The notes under the pieces are model-generated. The model saw only the letters and a program-made list of their open reading frames with translations, did no database searches and was not told where the DNA came from. 64,000 nt of DNA, from assembly GCA_037349105.1 (NCBI GenBank), contig JAYJMM010000009.1, forward strand, positions 4,647,001 to 4,711,000. Reading direction: 5' to 3'. The stretch comes from Limnomonas spitsbergensis. Taxonomy: Eukaryota; Chlorophyta; Chlorophyceae; Chlamydomonadales. Made by a program: the position numbers and the translations under genes. Below are positions 1-10,900 of this stretch, piece after piece. Positions within the stretch are counted from its first letter, which is position 1. Every line of letters starts with the position of its first letter.

Positions 1-127
1 ACTTCTCACACAACGGGCATCCACACAAAGCTTGTTAACCGGCTGGTGATCAACCCCAACATCCCACATGCACCCAACATCTGCACTCCTATCCCTTGGA
101 TAAGTTCAGAGTTGTTTTAGGGGTGAC

Positions 128-2715
128 ATGCTGCTGGCAGCCGATCATACCTTCATAAGCGGCAGGCTGCATTTTGTGAAGGGAGGTTCAGGCAGACATG
201 GAGCTCCGCGTTGGTTCAGTGCAGCCAAGAAGGCAAGGGAGACCTCTTGTCAAGCAGGTATGGGGGAAGGGTATCACTGCCATGCCGCTCTCTCAGCTCT
301 TCAGTCATATCTGACTCAACTTTTGAATGCTTAGTTAACGGAACTGTCCCTCATGTCATCATTTTGCTTTTTTTTCAGGTCTTAGTGCCGATCCAGTCCG
401 TGTTGCAGTAGTGGTGTCACTGGTTGCAGTAGCACCTTTCGTCTCCAGATTCATTGCTTACAATAAGGTAAATTCAAATATTCCGCTAATGTAGCGATGT
501 GCCTCTGCTGCGCACGTCGTGCAGATTGTGAGGGGGGTCATGGCACTGTTTAATTTAGCTTAGCAGCATCTCGGCCTGCAGCCGTGGAGGCTTGGTGCAG
601 CAAGCCCTGCTGCCTGGGCCACTGGCCAAAGTTCGTCAAGTCATCCAATCACCAATGGGGACCAAACCCTGACCACCCGGCAGGCCCCCAAAGGTGGCCT
701 GGCGCACCGTTAGAGGATGAATGCACGAAAGTGTCCGATTACGCAACTCGAGTTACCCTTTGCTGGAGTGGTAAAACACTCAGTCCTAACACGCACACTC
801 AATAACGCATTGGTTAATTGCTCCTATGTAGGTGGCCAGGAAGTGCCGCACTTGCTTTGGTGCCGGTTACACCCCGTGCATCAGCTGCCATGGCCGTGGG
901 AAGGTCAGTGATAACGGTGTTTGCCATGCAGTCATGTTTGCCATGCGGTCGTGTTTACCATGCAGTCATGTTTGCCATGCGGTCGTGTTTGCCATGAAGT
1001 TAAGTTTACCATGCAGTCATGTTTGCCATGCGGTCGTGTTTGCCATGAAGTGAAGTTTACCATGCAATCATGTTTGCCATGATGTCAAGTTTACCATGCA
1101 GTAATGTTTGCCATGATGTCAAGTTTACCATGCAGTCATGTTTGCCATGCGGTCGTGTTTACCATGCAGTCATGTTTGCCATGCGGTCTTGTTTGCCATG
1201 CGGTCATGTTTATCATGAAGTCATGTTTGCCATGCGGTCGTGTTTTCCATGAAGTCAAGTTTACCATGCAGTCATGTTTGCCATGATGTCAAGTTTACCA
1301 TGCAGTCATGTTTGCCATGATGTCAAGTTTACCATGCAGTCATGTTTGCCATGCGGTCGTGTTTACCATGAAGTCATGTTTACCATGAAGTCATGTTTGC
1401 CATGCAGTCATGTTTACCATGCAGTCATGTTTACCATGCAGTCATGTTTGCCATGCGGTCGTGTTTACCATGCAGTCATGTTTGCCATGCAATCATGTTT
1501 ACCATGCGGTCGTGTTTGCCATGCAGTCATGTTTGCCATGCAGTCATGTTTACCATGCGGTCGTGTTTGCCATGAAGTCATGTTTACCATGCAGTCATGT
1601 TTCCCATGCAATCAAGAACCCTGACAGCATGCCAATGAACCTGGACAATCTTTCTTTATTTTTTTCTGCCATGCGGTCATGTTTATCATGAGGCCATGCA
1701 TCGGTTGCTTGCCTACCGGAACGAGGAGCAAACTTGATGTTTGACCTCCTCGAAGCCAGCATCACAGGGATTCTTTTGATACTCCTTTTACTAATTATAT
1801 TTCTTCCCTTTATTTCCTGTCGTGTACGGGTGCAATGGCCTCAGAGTAGGATGAATCACGAAGGAGATTCAAAAAACAGGTTATTCCTGCAAACAGAAAG
1901 AACACTTTCTGTTTTAGTGTTCGCAAACTGTGTCATACTGTTATGTCCAGGCAGCGAGGGCTAGTCAGTGTTTATTTTTTTGCGTACCAGAGCACCTTTG
2001 GGGGGCTGCCGGGCGGCCATTACTGGGCCGATCGGGACCAAGCCTTGACCGGCCTGTGGCGGGTGGCCCTAGTAGTAGGGCTTGCTGCACTAGGCCCCCA
2101 CGGCCAAAGGCCATCGAGTAGCTGATTTGAAGCGTGCTAAAATAATCACTGTTACTAGTAGGCCAGAGGATTGCTACGGATCCACGACCATGTGCACCAT
2201 CTCCTCAGATAACGGAATGTATCCCCGCTCGACCCCAACAGTGTCATTCATTGGGCACGGTATTCCGTCACCTCAGATAACGGAACCAGGGGAACGGAAC
2301 CTTGCCCCTGCACATGTCCCATACATCAAATGTGATGCTCTTATGGACTGTAAACACTTCACAAACTTCACATGTGTACCGTCTTCTCAGATAACGTAAC
2401 CTAGCCCCGGGACAATCAATTTGTCGATGCACATGGCCGAAACAAGCAGCAACGGTGCTTTTTGTGAGCCCAGGTCATGTGCAGTTGTACACCTTTGGCG
2501 ACCCCATGGACTGAAAAGCAAGCCTTATTGCAACTGGCCCACCTGCGCAGACGGGCGGCTGCTTTTCGGGTGCAGCGCCCCTTAGCCCCTGCATCACTTG
2601 CAGCGGCAAGGGGCGGCAAAGCTGCAACGCCTGCCAGGCCACTGGCTTAGCCAACTCCTGGCTGTGGACCCCTAAGAAAGGACCTGGCGTGTGGGGGGCC
2701 CCCGGGGAGTGGTGA
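128..2715 (+). CDS. Membrane-anchored DnaJ-type (CxxCxGxG) zinc-finger protein, probably plastid-targeted
   Basis: Four exons join with matching phase: 128-257, 379-467, 832-903, 2551-2715, giving 151 residues and a TGA stop. All introns are GT-AG. The ATG at 128 is the first in frame after a TAA at 101. Residues 1-44 are basic and nearly free of acids, like a transit peptide. Residues 50-70 form one hydrophobic segment (VRVAVVVSLVAVAPFVSRFI). Four cysteine motifs follow: CRTCFGAG (78-85), CISCHGRG (89-96), CITCSGKG (111-118) and CNACQATG (122-129, lacking one usual glycine). The 3/14/3 spacing is that of a DnaJ cysteine-rich domain, but there is no J domain. Small plastid proteins such as LQY1, PSA2 and BSD2 share this plan and act as thiol chaperones in photosystem or Rubisco assembly; a similar role is inferred. 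The acceptor of exon 4 was chosen by phase. Intron 3 holds a 17-bp minisatellite. Confidence 0.8.
580..705 (+). repeat. Dispersed repeat family C, degenerate copy in intron 2 of the DnaJ-type gene
   Basis: The segment shows the landmarks 'ctgctgcctgggccactgg' and 'ggggaccaaaccctgacc', which recur at 1985, 7740, 9672, 15300, 21600, 22825 and 58165. It looks like a short interspersed element; no coding capacity is visible. Confidence 0.45.
918..1615 (+). repeat. 17-bp minisatellite (GCCATGCAGTCATGTTT), about 40 copies
   Basis: Head-to-tail 17-mers vary mainly at 'cagtca'/'cggtcg'/'aagtca' and 'ttacc'/'ttgcc'. The array fills intron 3 of the DnaJ-type gene. Because 17 is not a multiple of 3, each frame gives cysteine-rich pseudo-ORFs that should not be called genes. 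Confidence 0.95.
1985..2115 (+). repeat. Dispersed repeat family C copy
   Basis: It contains 'gggccgatcgggaccaagcc', 'cttgaccggcctgtggc' and 'cttgctgcactaggccccc', the same block order as at 9672-9790. It lies in intron 3 of the DnaJ-type gene. Confidence 0.6.
2311..2374 (-). repeat. Dispersed repeat family A copy
   Basis: On the minus strand it reads 'tgtgaagtttgtgaagtg..' followed by 'catttgatgtatgggacatg'. The same core occurs on the plus strand at 5203, 25504, 46494 and 57519, and as a partial copy at 48393. It is a short non-coding interspersed element. Confidence 0.65.
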
Positions 2716-2768
2716 TGAAGGCACTGGGTGGGCAGCCATAAGCTAATTCCTGTCTTGTGCAGCAGGAG

Positions 2769-3000
2769 GCTGTACACCAACAGCTGTACGGCAGGGGCTG
2801 TACACCAACAGCTGTACGGCAGGGGCTGTACACCAGCAGCTATACGGCAGGGGCTGTACACCAACAGCTGTATGGCAGGGGCTATACACCAACAGCTGTA
2901 CGGCAGGGACTGTACACAAGTAGCTGTACGGTAGGGGCTGTACACCAACAGCTGTACACCAGGGGCTGTACACCAACAGCTGTACGGCGGGGGCTGTACA
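2769..3000 (+). repeat. 28-bp minisatellite with internal palindrome, about 8 copies
   Basis: The unit starts GCTGTACACCAACAGC and ends TGTACGGCAGGG. Each unit contains GCTGTAC twice, so it can fold on itself. It lies just 3' of the DnaJ-type stop codon. Confidence 0.9.
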
Positions 3001-3048
3001 CATTTCTTGCGCCTGGCCCCAAGACGATTAGGTCTTATCTCATCTCAG

Positions 3049-5712
3049 GAGCTGCAAAGAATTTACACGACGTCTAATGATCTGCGTAATGCGGTTTTGG
3101 TGTTCATATAGGATGCTCAGAGGATGCTCAGGTGTTGCAGCCAGGTGTTCATATAATGTGGATTGTAGAATGATGACATTCACAACAGTCGGCTGCGGTG
3201 ATGCTGGTTTTGCTGCTGTTGTCGTAAGATTCTTATTGGACAAGGAGCGGTGATGACCATTTTAATAATAATGGGAGAGTGATAGCATGGTGATTGTTTT
3301 ATGTCGCGCAGCAGGCGACATTTGTATTCTTCGTTGAACCCCAGGTCATGTTTAAGGCCCTACTGGTATGTGTGTTATGTACTCAAGTGTTTGCATTGTT
3401 AAACAAGGTGAGCACCACAACATGCAGCAGCCGCGGGCTAAATCTGGAACACAAAACCCAGTACTCCGTCAGGTGGAGGGGATGTGTCCTCGATGGGCGA
3501 CTGCAGCCACCAGCTTTGAGTTTAAATTGATTTGACACCCCTTGTTGATCATGCTACCTTGGTGAAGGGAAATGCTGAATGCATACTTGATGGGAGGCTG
3601 CAGTGACCAACTTGGACAAGAATGAATCCCCTTGTTGATCATGCTACCCTGCTGTCAGGTAGGGTGCAAGCCCATCCTAGATTGTGATCTCCGACCTGTT
3701 TCTGTTTGCAGGGTAAGCCCATCCATGGTATCTCCATCCTGGGCAAGCCCATCCTAGATTGTAAATCTCTGGCCAATTTGCAGGGCAAGCCTATCCTAGG
3801 CAAGCCCATCCTAGGCAAGTCCATCCTAGGCAAGTCCATCCTAGGCAAGTCCATCCTAGGCAAGTCCATCCTAGGCAAGCCCATCCTATCCAGGCAGGGC
3901 AAGCCAGGCATTTATTTTGAAATGGTTATCTAACAAAAGGTACTCTCAATAGCCTATTCATAGTACTGATTTGTGTATCCTATATTGGAATCTCTTACCT
4001 ACATTTTTGTTATCCTGTTTTGGATCCTGTGACCTGTTTGCTATGGTTGTGTTCCTCTCCCCCCTGATCCTTGCAGGTGGAGGGGATGCATCCTCGATTG
4101 GAAACGGCGGCTATCAGCTTTGAGGAGTTTGAATCCGTTTGCAACGCAGTATGCCCAGCATTTAAGTGCCGCTGCAGTTATTGAATCTGGTGCATGGGGA
4201 TGCTGGGAGGACGTGTGTGGGGATTATGCATGTGGGTGGGGGGGAGAACATGCGGGTGTGTGTGTGTGCGGGGGGGGGGGGGCATGTGGAGGTGGGGGGA
4301 GAACATGTGGGTGTGGGGGGAGGGGATGCATGTGTGTGTGTGGGGGGGGGCTTGTGGGCTGGGGGGCGGGGGTGATTCCCTCAAGGCACTGCTAGCTTTA
4401 TGGATGCAGCCAATTCAGCCAATGCCACGATGTGATTGAACCGAGGCTGGACTTGTGCTCTTGGATAGCCTAGGGTGAGGCCCTTGCCACCTGGGCCTCA
4501 CTCCTTAGACAAGTCACTCCACAGCTTAGAGCCTTAGAATGAGTACGCCATGTGTCAATGGCATCACACCTCTGGGCCCTGCTAAAAAAGGCTCGTTCAC
4601 GTGGGTGCCCAACTGTCTGATTGAGAGAATTCTAAAGGCAAAAGAGGGAAGAACGAAAGAGAGGAACGAGCACGCTATGTGTGAAGACTAGTGCAGCCTT
4701 GTTATTTCTGAGGTCTCCTGCAGCTCAGCCTTCCAGATCTTGGAAGTCCAGGGGCGGTGAGAGGGCGGGAGAAGGGACTTTTGCAAATCAGTTCATGTTC
4801 TTCTGATAGTCATTGGGCATAACAGTGCGTACTTTGAACCGTCCCGCCTGCTTGCACTGCTCGTCCCTTTCGAAACATACGCGATCGGATGCGCATGCGT
4901 AGGAATTGTAACGACAAACCAGCCCATGCATGCCCTGTCTAAGTCACCACTTCTCACCTTTCCTGTCGACAGGTGTGGAAAACTGTTGATTAGGCCGACC
5001 TGAAGCGGATCGTGTCCGAGTTTGTCAAGGTCAGCCTCAGTGATCAGATGGGGGCCAGCAGAGCTGTGGCGTGCTCCAGGAGCACACCATAAACCAGTCA
5101 CAGATTCAGGCAGCCCATTCCCATGCACTTGATCAGTGTCCCCTTCAGCGGGGTTGTGCTCCAAATGGCAGAGCTGTGGCGTGAATCTGTGATTTGTTTT
5201 CAGTCCAGCAGGACATCACATTTGATGCATGGGACAGGTGCAGGGGTGCAGGGGTGCAAGGGTGCACAATGACAGGGGTGCTACTGTGCGCCCAGCGCCA
5301 GCCTATAACCCATGTAGACCATGAAACTTTCAAAACCTTAACCCTAAACCTTAATAAACCCCTCACCCGAAACCTCTCTGAACCCTTTGCCTTCCCATCG
5401 TTTCTAATTTCTCAACACACCTGGTTAACGCAGCAATCCTCTCACTATGTCACCCTGATGGTGCCAGAAGCCTTTCCTAAACCAGGTAAGCCCTCCAATT
5501 GATCGCCGACGCGGCTGGACCTTCTTAAGCAGGGCCCTGCGGTGTTTTGCTACTGGCCCGGATCAGCCCTCCTCCTCGTTTTCTTTCCTACCTAACCAGA
5601 TGGCCCCCCCTGCAACCCAGACAGGCCTGATGTCATCATGGCCGTGTTTGGTGATGAGGGGGCCCTGGATGTGGATGCTTTTATTGATGCCGTGAAGTGG
5701 AAACTGAACTCG
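3049..5712 (+). CDS. Possible fragmentary gene with EF-hand-like exons (weak)
   Basis: Short phase-compatible segments lie between splice-like sites: 3049-3093 (ELQRIYTTSNDLRNA), 3112-3144, 3315-3365 (ATFVFFVEPQVMFKALL), 4077-4148 (contains ETAAISFEEFESVCNA), 4994-5029 (ADLKRIVSEFVK) and 5600-5712 (contains FGDEGALDVDAFIDAVKWKL). The pieces FEEFESV and GDEGALDVDAFIDAV resemble EF-hand loops and flanking helices, as in the cytosolic linker of two-pore channels, but neither start, stop nor a continuous frame could be established. The segment at 3155-3217 also reads MTFTTVGCGD, like a K+-channel pore, but it does not join the preceding segment in phase. The function is unknown, and this may be a decayed gene. 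Confidence 0.25.
3459..3530 (+). pseudogene. Decayed copy of the exon at 4077
   Basis: After 'ccgtcag' it reads 'gtggaggggatgtgtcctcg', matching 'gtggaggggatgcatcctcg' at 4077, and continues with similar sequence to 'agctttgag', where it diverges. It keeps the acceptor and the 5' half of the exon only. Confidence 0.6.
3715..3905 (+). repeat. 15-bp minisatellite (GGCAAGTCCATCCTA)
   Basis: Near-perfect 15-mers run from about 3785 to 3890, with degenerate flanks (aagcccatccta). The unit length is a multiple of 3, so it gives an artificial GKSIL-repeat ORF. Confidence 0.9.
4216..4376 (+). repeat. G-rich low-complexity tract
   Basis: Runs of G (up to 14) alternate with GTGT and CATGTG. Many G-runs of at least three lie close together, so G-quadruplex formation is plausible. 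Confidence 0.85.
5203..5237 (+). repeat. Dispersed repeat family A copy (core only)
   Basis: It reads 'gtccagcaggacatcacatt' followed by 'tgatgcatgggacag', the core shared with 25525 and 57519. Confidence 0.55.
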
Positions 5713-5909
5713 GTGCATGCCGTCGATGCGTTCAGTACGTGGATGACGATTGAACAGTTGGTCTGTACAACACCACCCAACAGTTTGAAGCGCAGTGAAA
5801 TGTAGATGTGTTGTGAAGTTTGCCATTTAATACTTGATTGTTCTTTTGTGTCCAGAGAAAAATGCAGAGAAATCAATATGTGAATGCACCGTTTGCTTTA
5901 TCAATTACG

Positions 5910-7939
5910 GTGAGTCTACATAATGGAAATCAGCGCTTAAGTTTATTTACTAGCAGAATGGCAGGGCCCACAAGTGTAACGTCATTGCCTAGCAGAATGG
6001 CATTTCTGCTAGCTGCATGTGTGCATCCTATTCGTTTACCGTTTCCCATGGGCTCTAATATTCACAAATCTACCCGTTGTGACTTGCACCTAGAAAATTA
6101 TGTCCTGGCTGAGCATGTTACCTGGAACTGTGCTTGTTCATCCCCTACAAGCCCCACGTGGCCGGGCATGAGGCAGGGAATGCACCATCCTTCACCTTAC
6201 CTAAAACGGTCGAACTGCGTCCTTCAAGCGGCAGCCAGGTTATGCCCGAGCCAAAGCTGCTGTGACATGTCCAGCCTCACAAGTACAATTACAACTGGGG
6301 AATCTTGGTGACTTAGCAAGCCAGTCATCGAAACAAACATCTGAAGAGGCCACAGTTCAGTCCATTCACTGCCCTTGTAACTTGAACAACGAGGCCCCTG
6401 CTTAAAGATACTGGTACATCTGGTATTTCATATTCAATTTATTGATACGGTTATGTTACTTTGATCTGTCAACTACCAGGTTATGACAGAACACCAGACA
6501 GGCCCCCATCATATGACATTGCCTTGTATACCCCAATAGTAACGACGCCCCTGTCACACTGGACTGCATCAGTTGGGCGCCCACGCGGCCGAGCCATTTT
6601 GAGCAGGGCTCAGACGTGTCATGTCGTTGCCTAGTCTGCATCAACGCTTGGGGGACTGGTATGCCCCCTTGCGTTGTCTCCATCTTTCCTACCAACTCTT
6701 TTCAGTAAGGCGCCCACGCGGCCGAGCCTTTTTGAGCAGGGCCCAGAGGTGTAACGTTATTGACTTGGGGGACAGAGATGAGCATGCAGTGCGGAGCATG
6801 GCAAACTAAAGCAGGTACAAGCTGCTGAGAGTAGGTAGCCTGCAGCCCTGTTCCTCCATTTTTTGCTAGGTGTGGTCGACCCTTGCGTAGCGCTAAAGAG
6901 GAGCTCAGATGCCGTCGGACTTGTTTGCCATCCCGGCCTCTCCTTTTGTTCCTTTATTTCGTGTTACCTCTTCCTTATAGTTTTTCTTTCCTCCCATCTG
7001 GACAGTTGGGCGCCCGCGCGTCCGAACCTCCTTGTGCATGGCCTTAAGGTGGCTAAACGTCTTTTACGGCAGGTAGCTGCCCGCCTCTAGCCCTGCTGCC
7101 GCCAGGCTCTGGGCCCACAGCTGGTCCTGCCTGGCCTTGTCCCGACTGGCGGCGCTGCTCTCCGTCGCCACACCTTTAGAGAAGTACCTGCTGACGAGGC
7201 AGCAAGAGGGCATCAATAGTACAACAGTGACCCGAGAGATTAACCATGAGAGTTTAACTTTCTGTTACCCTGGTTTTAATCTGTTGGAGTGTCCCCCAAG
7301 GACACTCCAAATGTCTGGATTGTTCTGGGGGGAACACTCCAGACATTTGGGCGCCCAGCCTTTTCGGCCAAGCCTTTTTGAGCAGGGCCTGGAGGTTATA
7401 TGTCAATTCCACTCTGTGGGTAACAGAGAAGCCAGGTGGTCGCACTTACCATTCACCGAAACTGTCACCACTCGTTCACACTGTCACCACTCGCCTGTTC
7501 TTTCCTTTCTCCTCTAGCCTTAAGTTTCTTTTCCTCTCGCCCATACAGTCGGGCACCCATGCGGCCGAGCCTTTGCAGCATGGCCCAGAGGTGTAATGTC
7601 ATTGACTGTCACCACCTGCCCAGTGCCCACCCTGCCACACTTCAGCTACTCTGCCACCCCACACATGCACCCAGGGGGCAACAGTGTTTCATTTTTCGTG
7701 ACTCAGCTATATTTCAACTACAACCCATCCTCCCGCCAGGGGGCCCAGGCGTGGCCAGCTATGCTGCTTGGGCCGCCGGCCGTAGGCTGGTCCAGGTTTC
7801 GTCCTAATCGAGCCTGTGCAGCCGTGGGGCGGCCTCCCCAAGATGATAGCCTCACAGCCGAAAAAATGAATCACTGCTCGGGAATATGAGTCCGGATTAT
7901 TACCCTGACTCCAGCCAGCATCTTTGCCAGCCCTTGTTC
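5910..7939. other. Gene-free region with a cluster of dispersed repeat family B
   Basis: No exon with convincing splice sites was found. Copies of a short element with core 'gcgcccacgcggccgagcc', then 'gagcagggcccagaggtgta' and 'cattgac', occur near 6568, 6711, 7006, 7347 and 7547; a weaker copy is near 6148. A polypyrimidine block (ccttaagtttcttttcc) precedes some copies. No terminal repeats or target-site duplications could be fixed by eye. A family C copy is at 7740-7860. Confidence 0.55.
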
Positions 7940-10900
7940 CTAGATGGGATCGTGCAGCCTATCACTTTCATGGGAAGAGCTTTCTGGAATGACAAAGCTG
8001 CTTAGACAGTAGGACTCATCACGTGCTGGTGCTGAGCGCAGCCGCATCGTGGTCCCCCGCATTCATGTTTATGTGTCACATTGTAGATTGTCGAGGAACG
8101 TCAGGTTGGTTGAATTAGGCAGCTGGGAACTTTACCTGCTGGTGCCAAATACAACCGCCTTGGGCTCCTTTGTTGCAGTCTCTTGTGATGCCGCCTCCGC
8201 CCGCCCACCTGGCTGCAGGAGCGCTGCCGGTCCAGCAGCCACGTCAGCCAGCCGGCGTGCACCCTCGTTCTTTGGGGTTGCAAAGGGCGCCAGCGGCAGC
8301 AGGGTGCTCATGGCTAGCCGGACAAGCCTGAGAAGAGGGAGGAGGGGCTGTTTCATGAGCAGTTTGGGGGCAGCAAAGGCAACAGCGACAGGCAGGGTGC
8401 TCAAGTGGCCAGCCAGACAGGCCTGATAAGAGTGATGGGGGGCTGTTGTAGGAGTATTTGGGGCTTACAAATAGCCAAGTAAGCGACAAAAACAGCAGAG
8501 GTGCTGAGGTGCTCATGTCCAGACCAGCAAGCATGAGGAACATGAGGGAGCACTGCATGATGCGAATTTTGAATCGGGAGATAGGTAGGGAGGATGCCCG
8601 AGGAGATTCTTCCGGGTTCAGGGTTTAGGGTGAAGAGGGTTTTGGGGATTCAAATTCAAAATCCCCAGAATTTTGAAGGGATATGTGCAGGGAGGTTGCT
8701 CAAGGAGATTTTGAATTTCGGATGCTGAAGGAGGATGATTCAGGACGAGGTTTGAAGACGATTGTGGATGGAGTTTTGTCGAAGGCTTTTGGAAAAACCC
8801 GCACAATTCCCCTGATTGTTGTGTGCATAATCCATACCGGTACTTAAATATGGCCGTCATAGGCCATAAGGGAGCCGGGGGGGGCGGTTTAATCAACAAT
8901 TACAAAATTGAAGCTGCAAACAACTGGACCTTGGAGTTATTGCGATCCGCATTGCCTTTCCTCAGGTATGCCTTGATAAAAGACCAATCATTCTATCTGG
9001 GCAGAAGTTTTCGACAGAAACTGGCATCGTACATGGATCGCAAGTATTCTTTGATGAACCCCTCACCCTTAAACTAACGTCACTATTGAGGGAAAGCAAT
9101 TCGAATAAACAGCTCTCCAGGCAATGTACACACAGTAAAAGAACAAATAGGAGTAATAATAGGACAGTTGAAGAAACAGAAAAAATAAACAATTAAAGCT
9201 ACGCCACACAGATGCCACACAGGGACACGAGGGTTCACTTCTATTCCATACTCCAAACCCTAACCAACCGGCTAACCAACCATGTTGCCTCACATTCCAC
9301 GAGGCCCCGAACGCTCTCACCAAGACATGCCGGCATGGCCGAGGTTTGAGCTCGGCACGAAGCCTGGCGTCACCGCATCCACCGTCACCGGAAGCCCCGC
9401 CTCGGCACACACGGCTGAGAGCTTGAAGGCAAACCAAAGGTTGTATAGCTTGGACAGGGCGTACACTTGCAGCGGGACCAACGGGGCTGGAGGCGGCGAT
9501 GAGGCTGGGGAGGCGGCGGGGGTGAGGATGTTGTGCAGAAAAAGGGGAGAGTCCGGGAGCGCTCCGAAACCCCTGGTGGTCGTTGTGAGGTTGGAACACA
9601 AATGTAACTTATTTAAAGTGATGATTTTACTGTAATGAATACAGTAAATACAGCACGCCAGACTACCTTCAGGGGGCCGCCGGGCGGCCACCTCTGGGCC
9701 GATTGGGGCCAAACCTTGACCAGCATATGGCCGGTGGTCCAAGCAGCAGAGCAACTTGCTGCGCCAGCCCCTCGTGGTTGTGGACCGTGGTATAGCTGAA
9801 TTGTAGCTGAAGCGCGCTAAAACAAGCTCTGTTTATTTTGAGTGTCACAGGTACTAGTGGCTAAACAGGGCTTGCTACACTCCGGCCTTTGGTAGGCTGT
9901 GCATGGTGGCTGGAATTGAGCCTACTCATTCCCTACCAGCCCTACGTGGCCGAGCGTTCAGCAGGGCCCAGCGGGTCTGCATTGTTCTAAACACTCCGGC
10001 CTTTCCCTTTTTTTAGAGGGGAGGGGTTAATTTCCTTCTCCCTTGTGCTCCTCTCATTCTTTCCTTCCCCCCCTTGCCTTAAGTTTCCTTTCCCCATCCT
10101 TGACAGTTAGGCGCCCACACGGCCAAGCCCCTCGTAGCAAGGCCCAGAGGTGAAACATCACTGACTCCAGCCTCCAGCCACAGGCGCCAGGTGTGGCCAG
10201 CCATGCTGCCTTGTCCTATGCCCCCTGCTATTTAACTCACTTTGAGGCATCGGCAATTTGATACATATATATATATATATATATATACTTAACATTGGCG
10301 GGGCATGTAAAGTATACTACCGATGCTAACTCACTTTTGATGCAGCTCTGAAGAGACCACCACTATGCGGCCACCGCCAGGGGCCTACAAGGTAAGGCAG
10401 GTGGGCGTTCAGTGATTCTCCTACTCAGTACTGAGGATCACTCGTCCTGAAACTTGGCATTAAACAATTGTGGTCCTTGAGTCCGAGGCAGTCACCCAGT
10501 ACCAAAAGCACCAATATTCCGAAAACAAGTGGACATCATGAGAATTAGACTTTATCGTACTGTTCTGGCATTTCAGGACGGAACAATTGAGCAGAATCAC
10601 CAACATAGTCAATGGTGGGCGTTCAGTCTGTTCACACACACACACACATCCCCTCCCTCTTAATAATGATATTGATCTCACTTAGTCACCGCTTCTACAT
10701 CATTGAATCACTGTGCAACCCCGAGCAACAGTTTGGCCAAGATTGAACACCAAGCTTCTCTCGGGCCGAGGTGTAAATCCTTTCCCCCCATTCATACAAA
10801 GTCGGTTCCCGTAGATCCCATTTGTCACGGTGCTCTGACACTTAAACAAGTGAAGGACCTCCAATAAATACAAAACATGCCATGCCATGCAGCTCTAGGG

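Noticed and set aside
1734..1964. Short hydrophobic ORF (SITGILLILLLLIIFLPF)
   Set aside because: It lies in intron 3 of the DnaJ-type gene, with no splice sites linking it to other exons and no domain.
10346..10393. Plus-strand exon-like MRPPPGAYK followed by GTAAGG
   Set aside because: The same bases on the minus strand encode GRIVVVSSELHQ, which fits the SDR fold and phase exactly.
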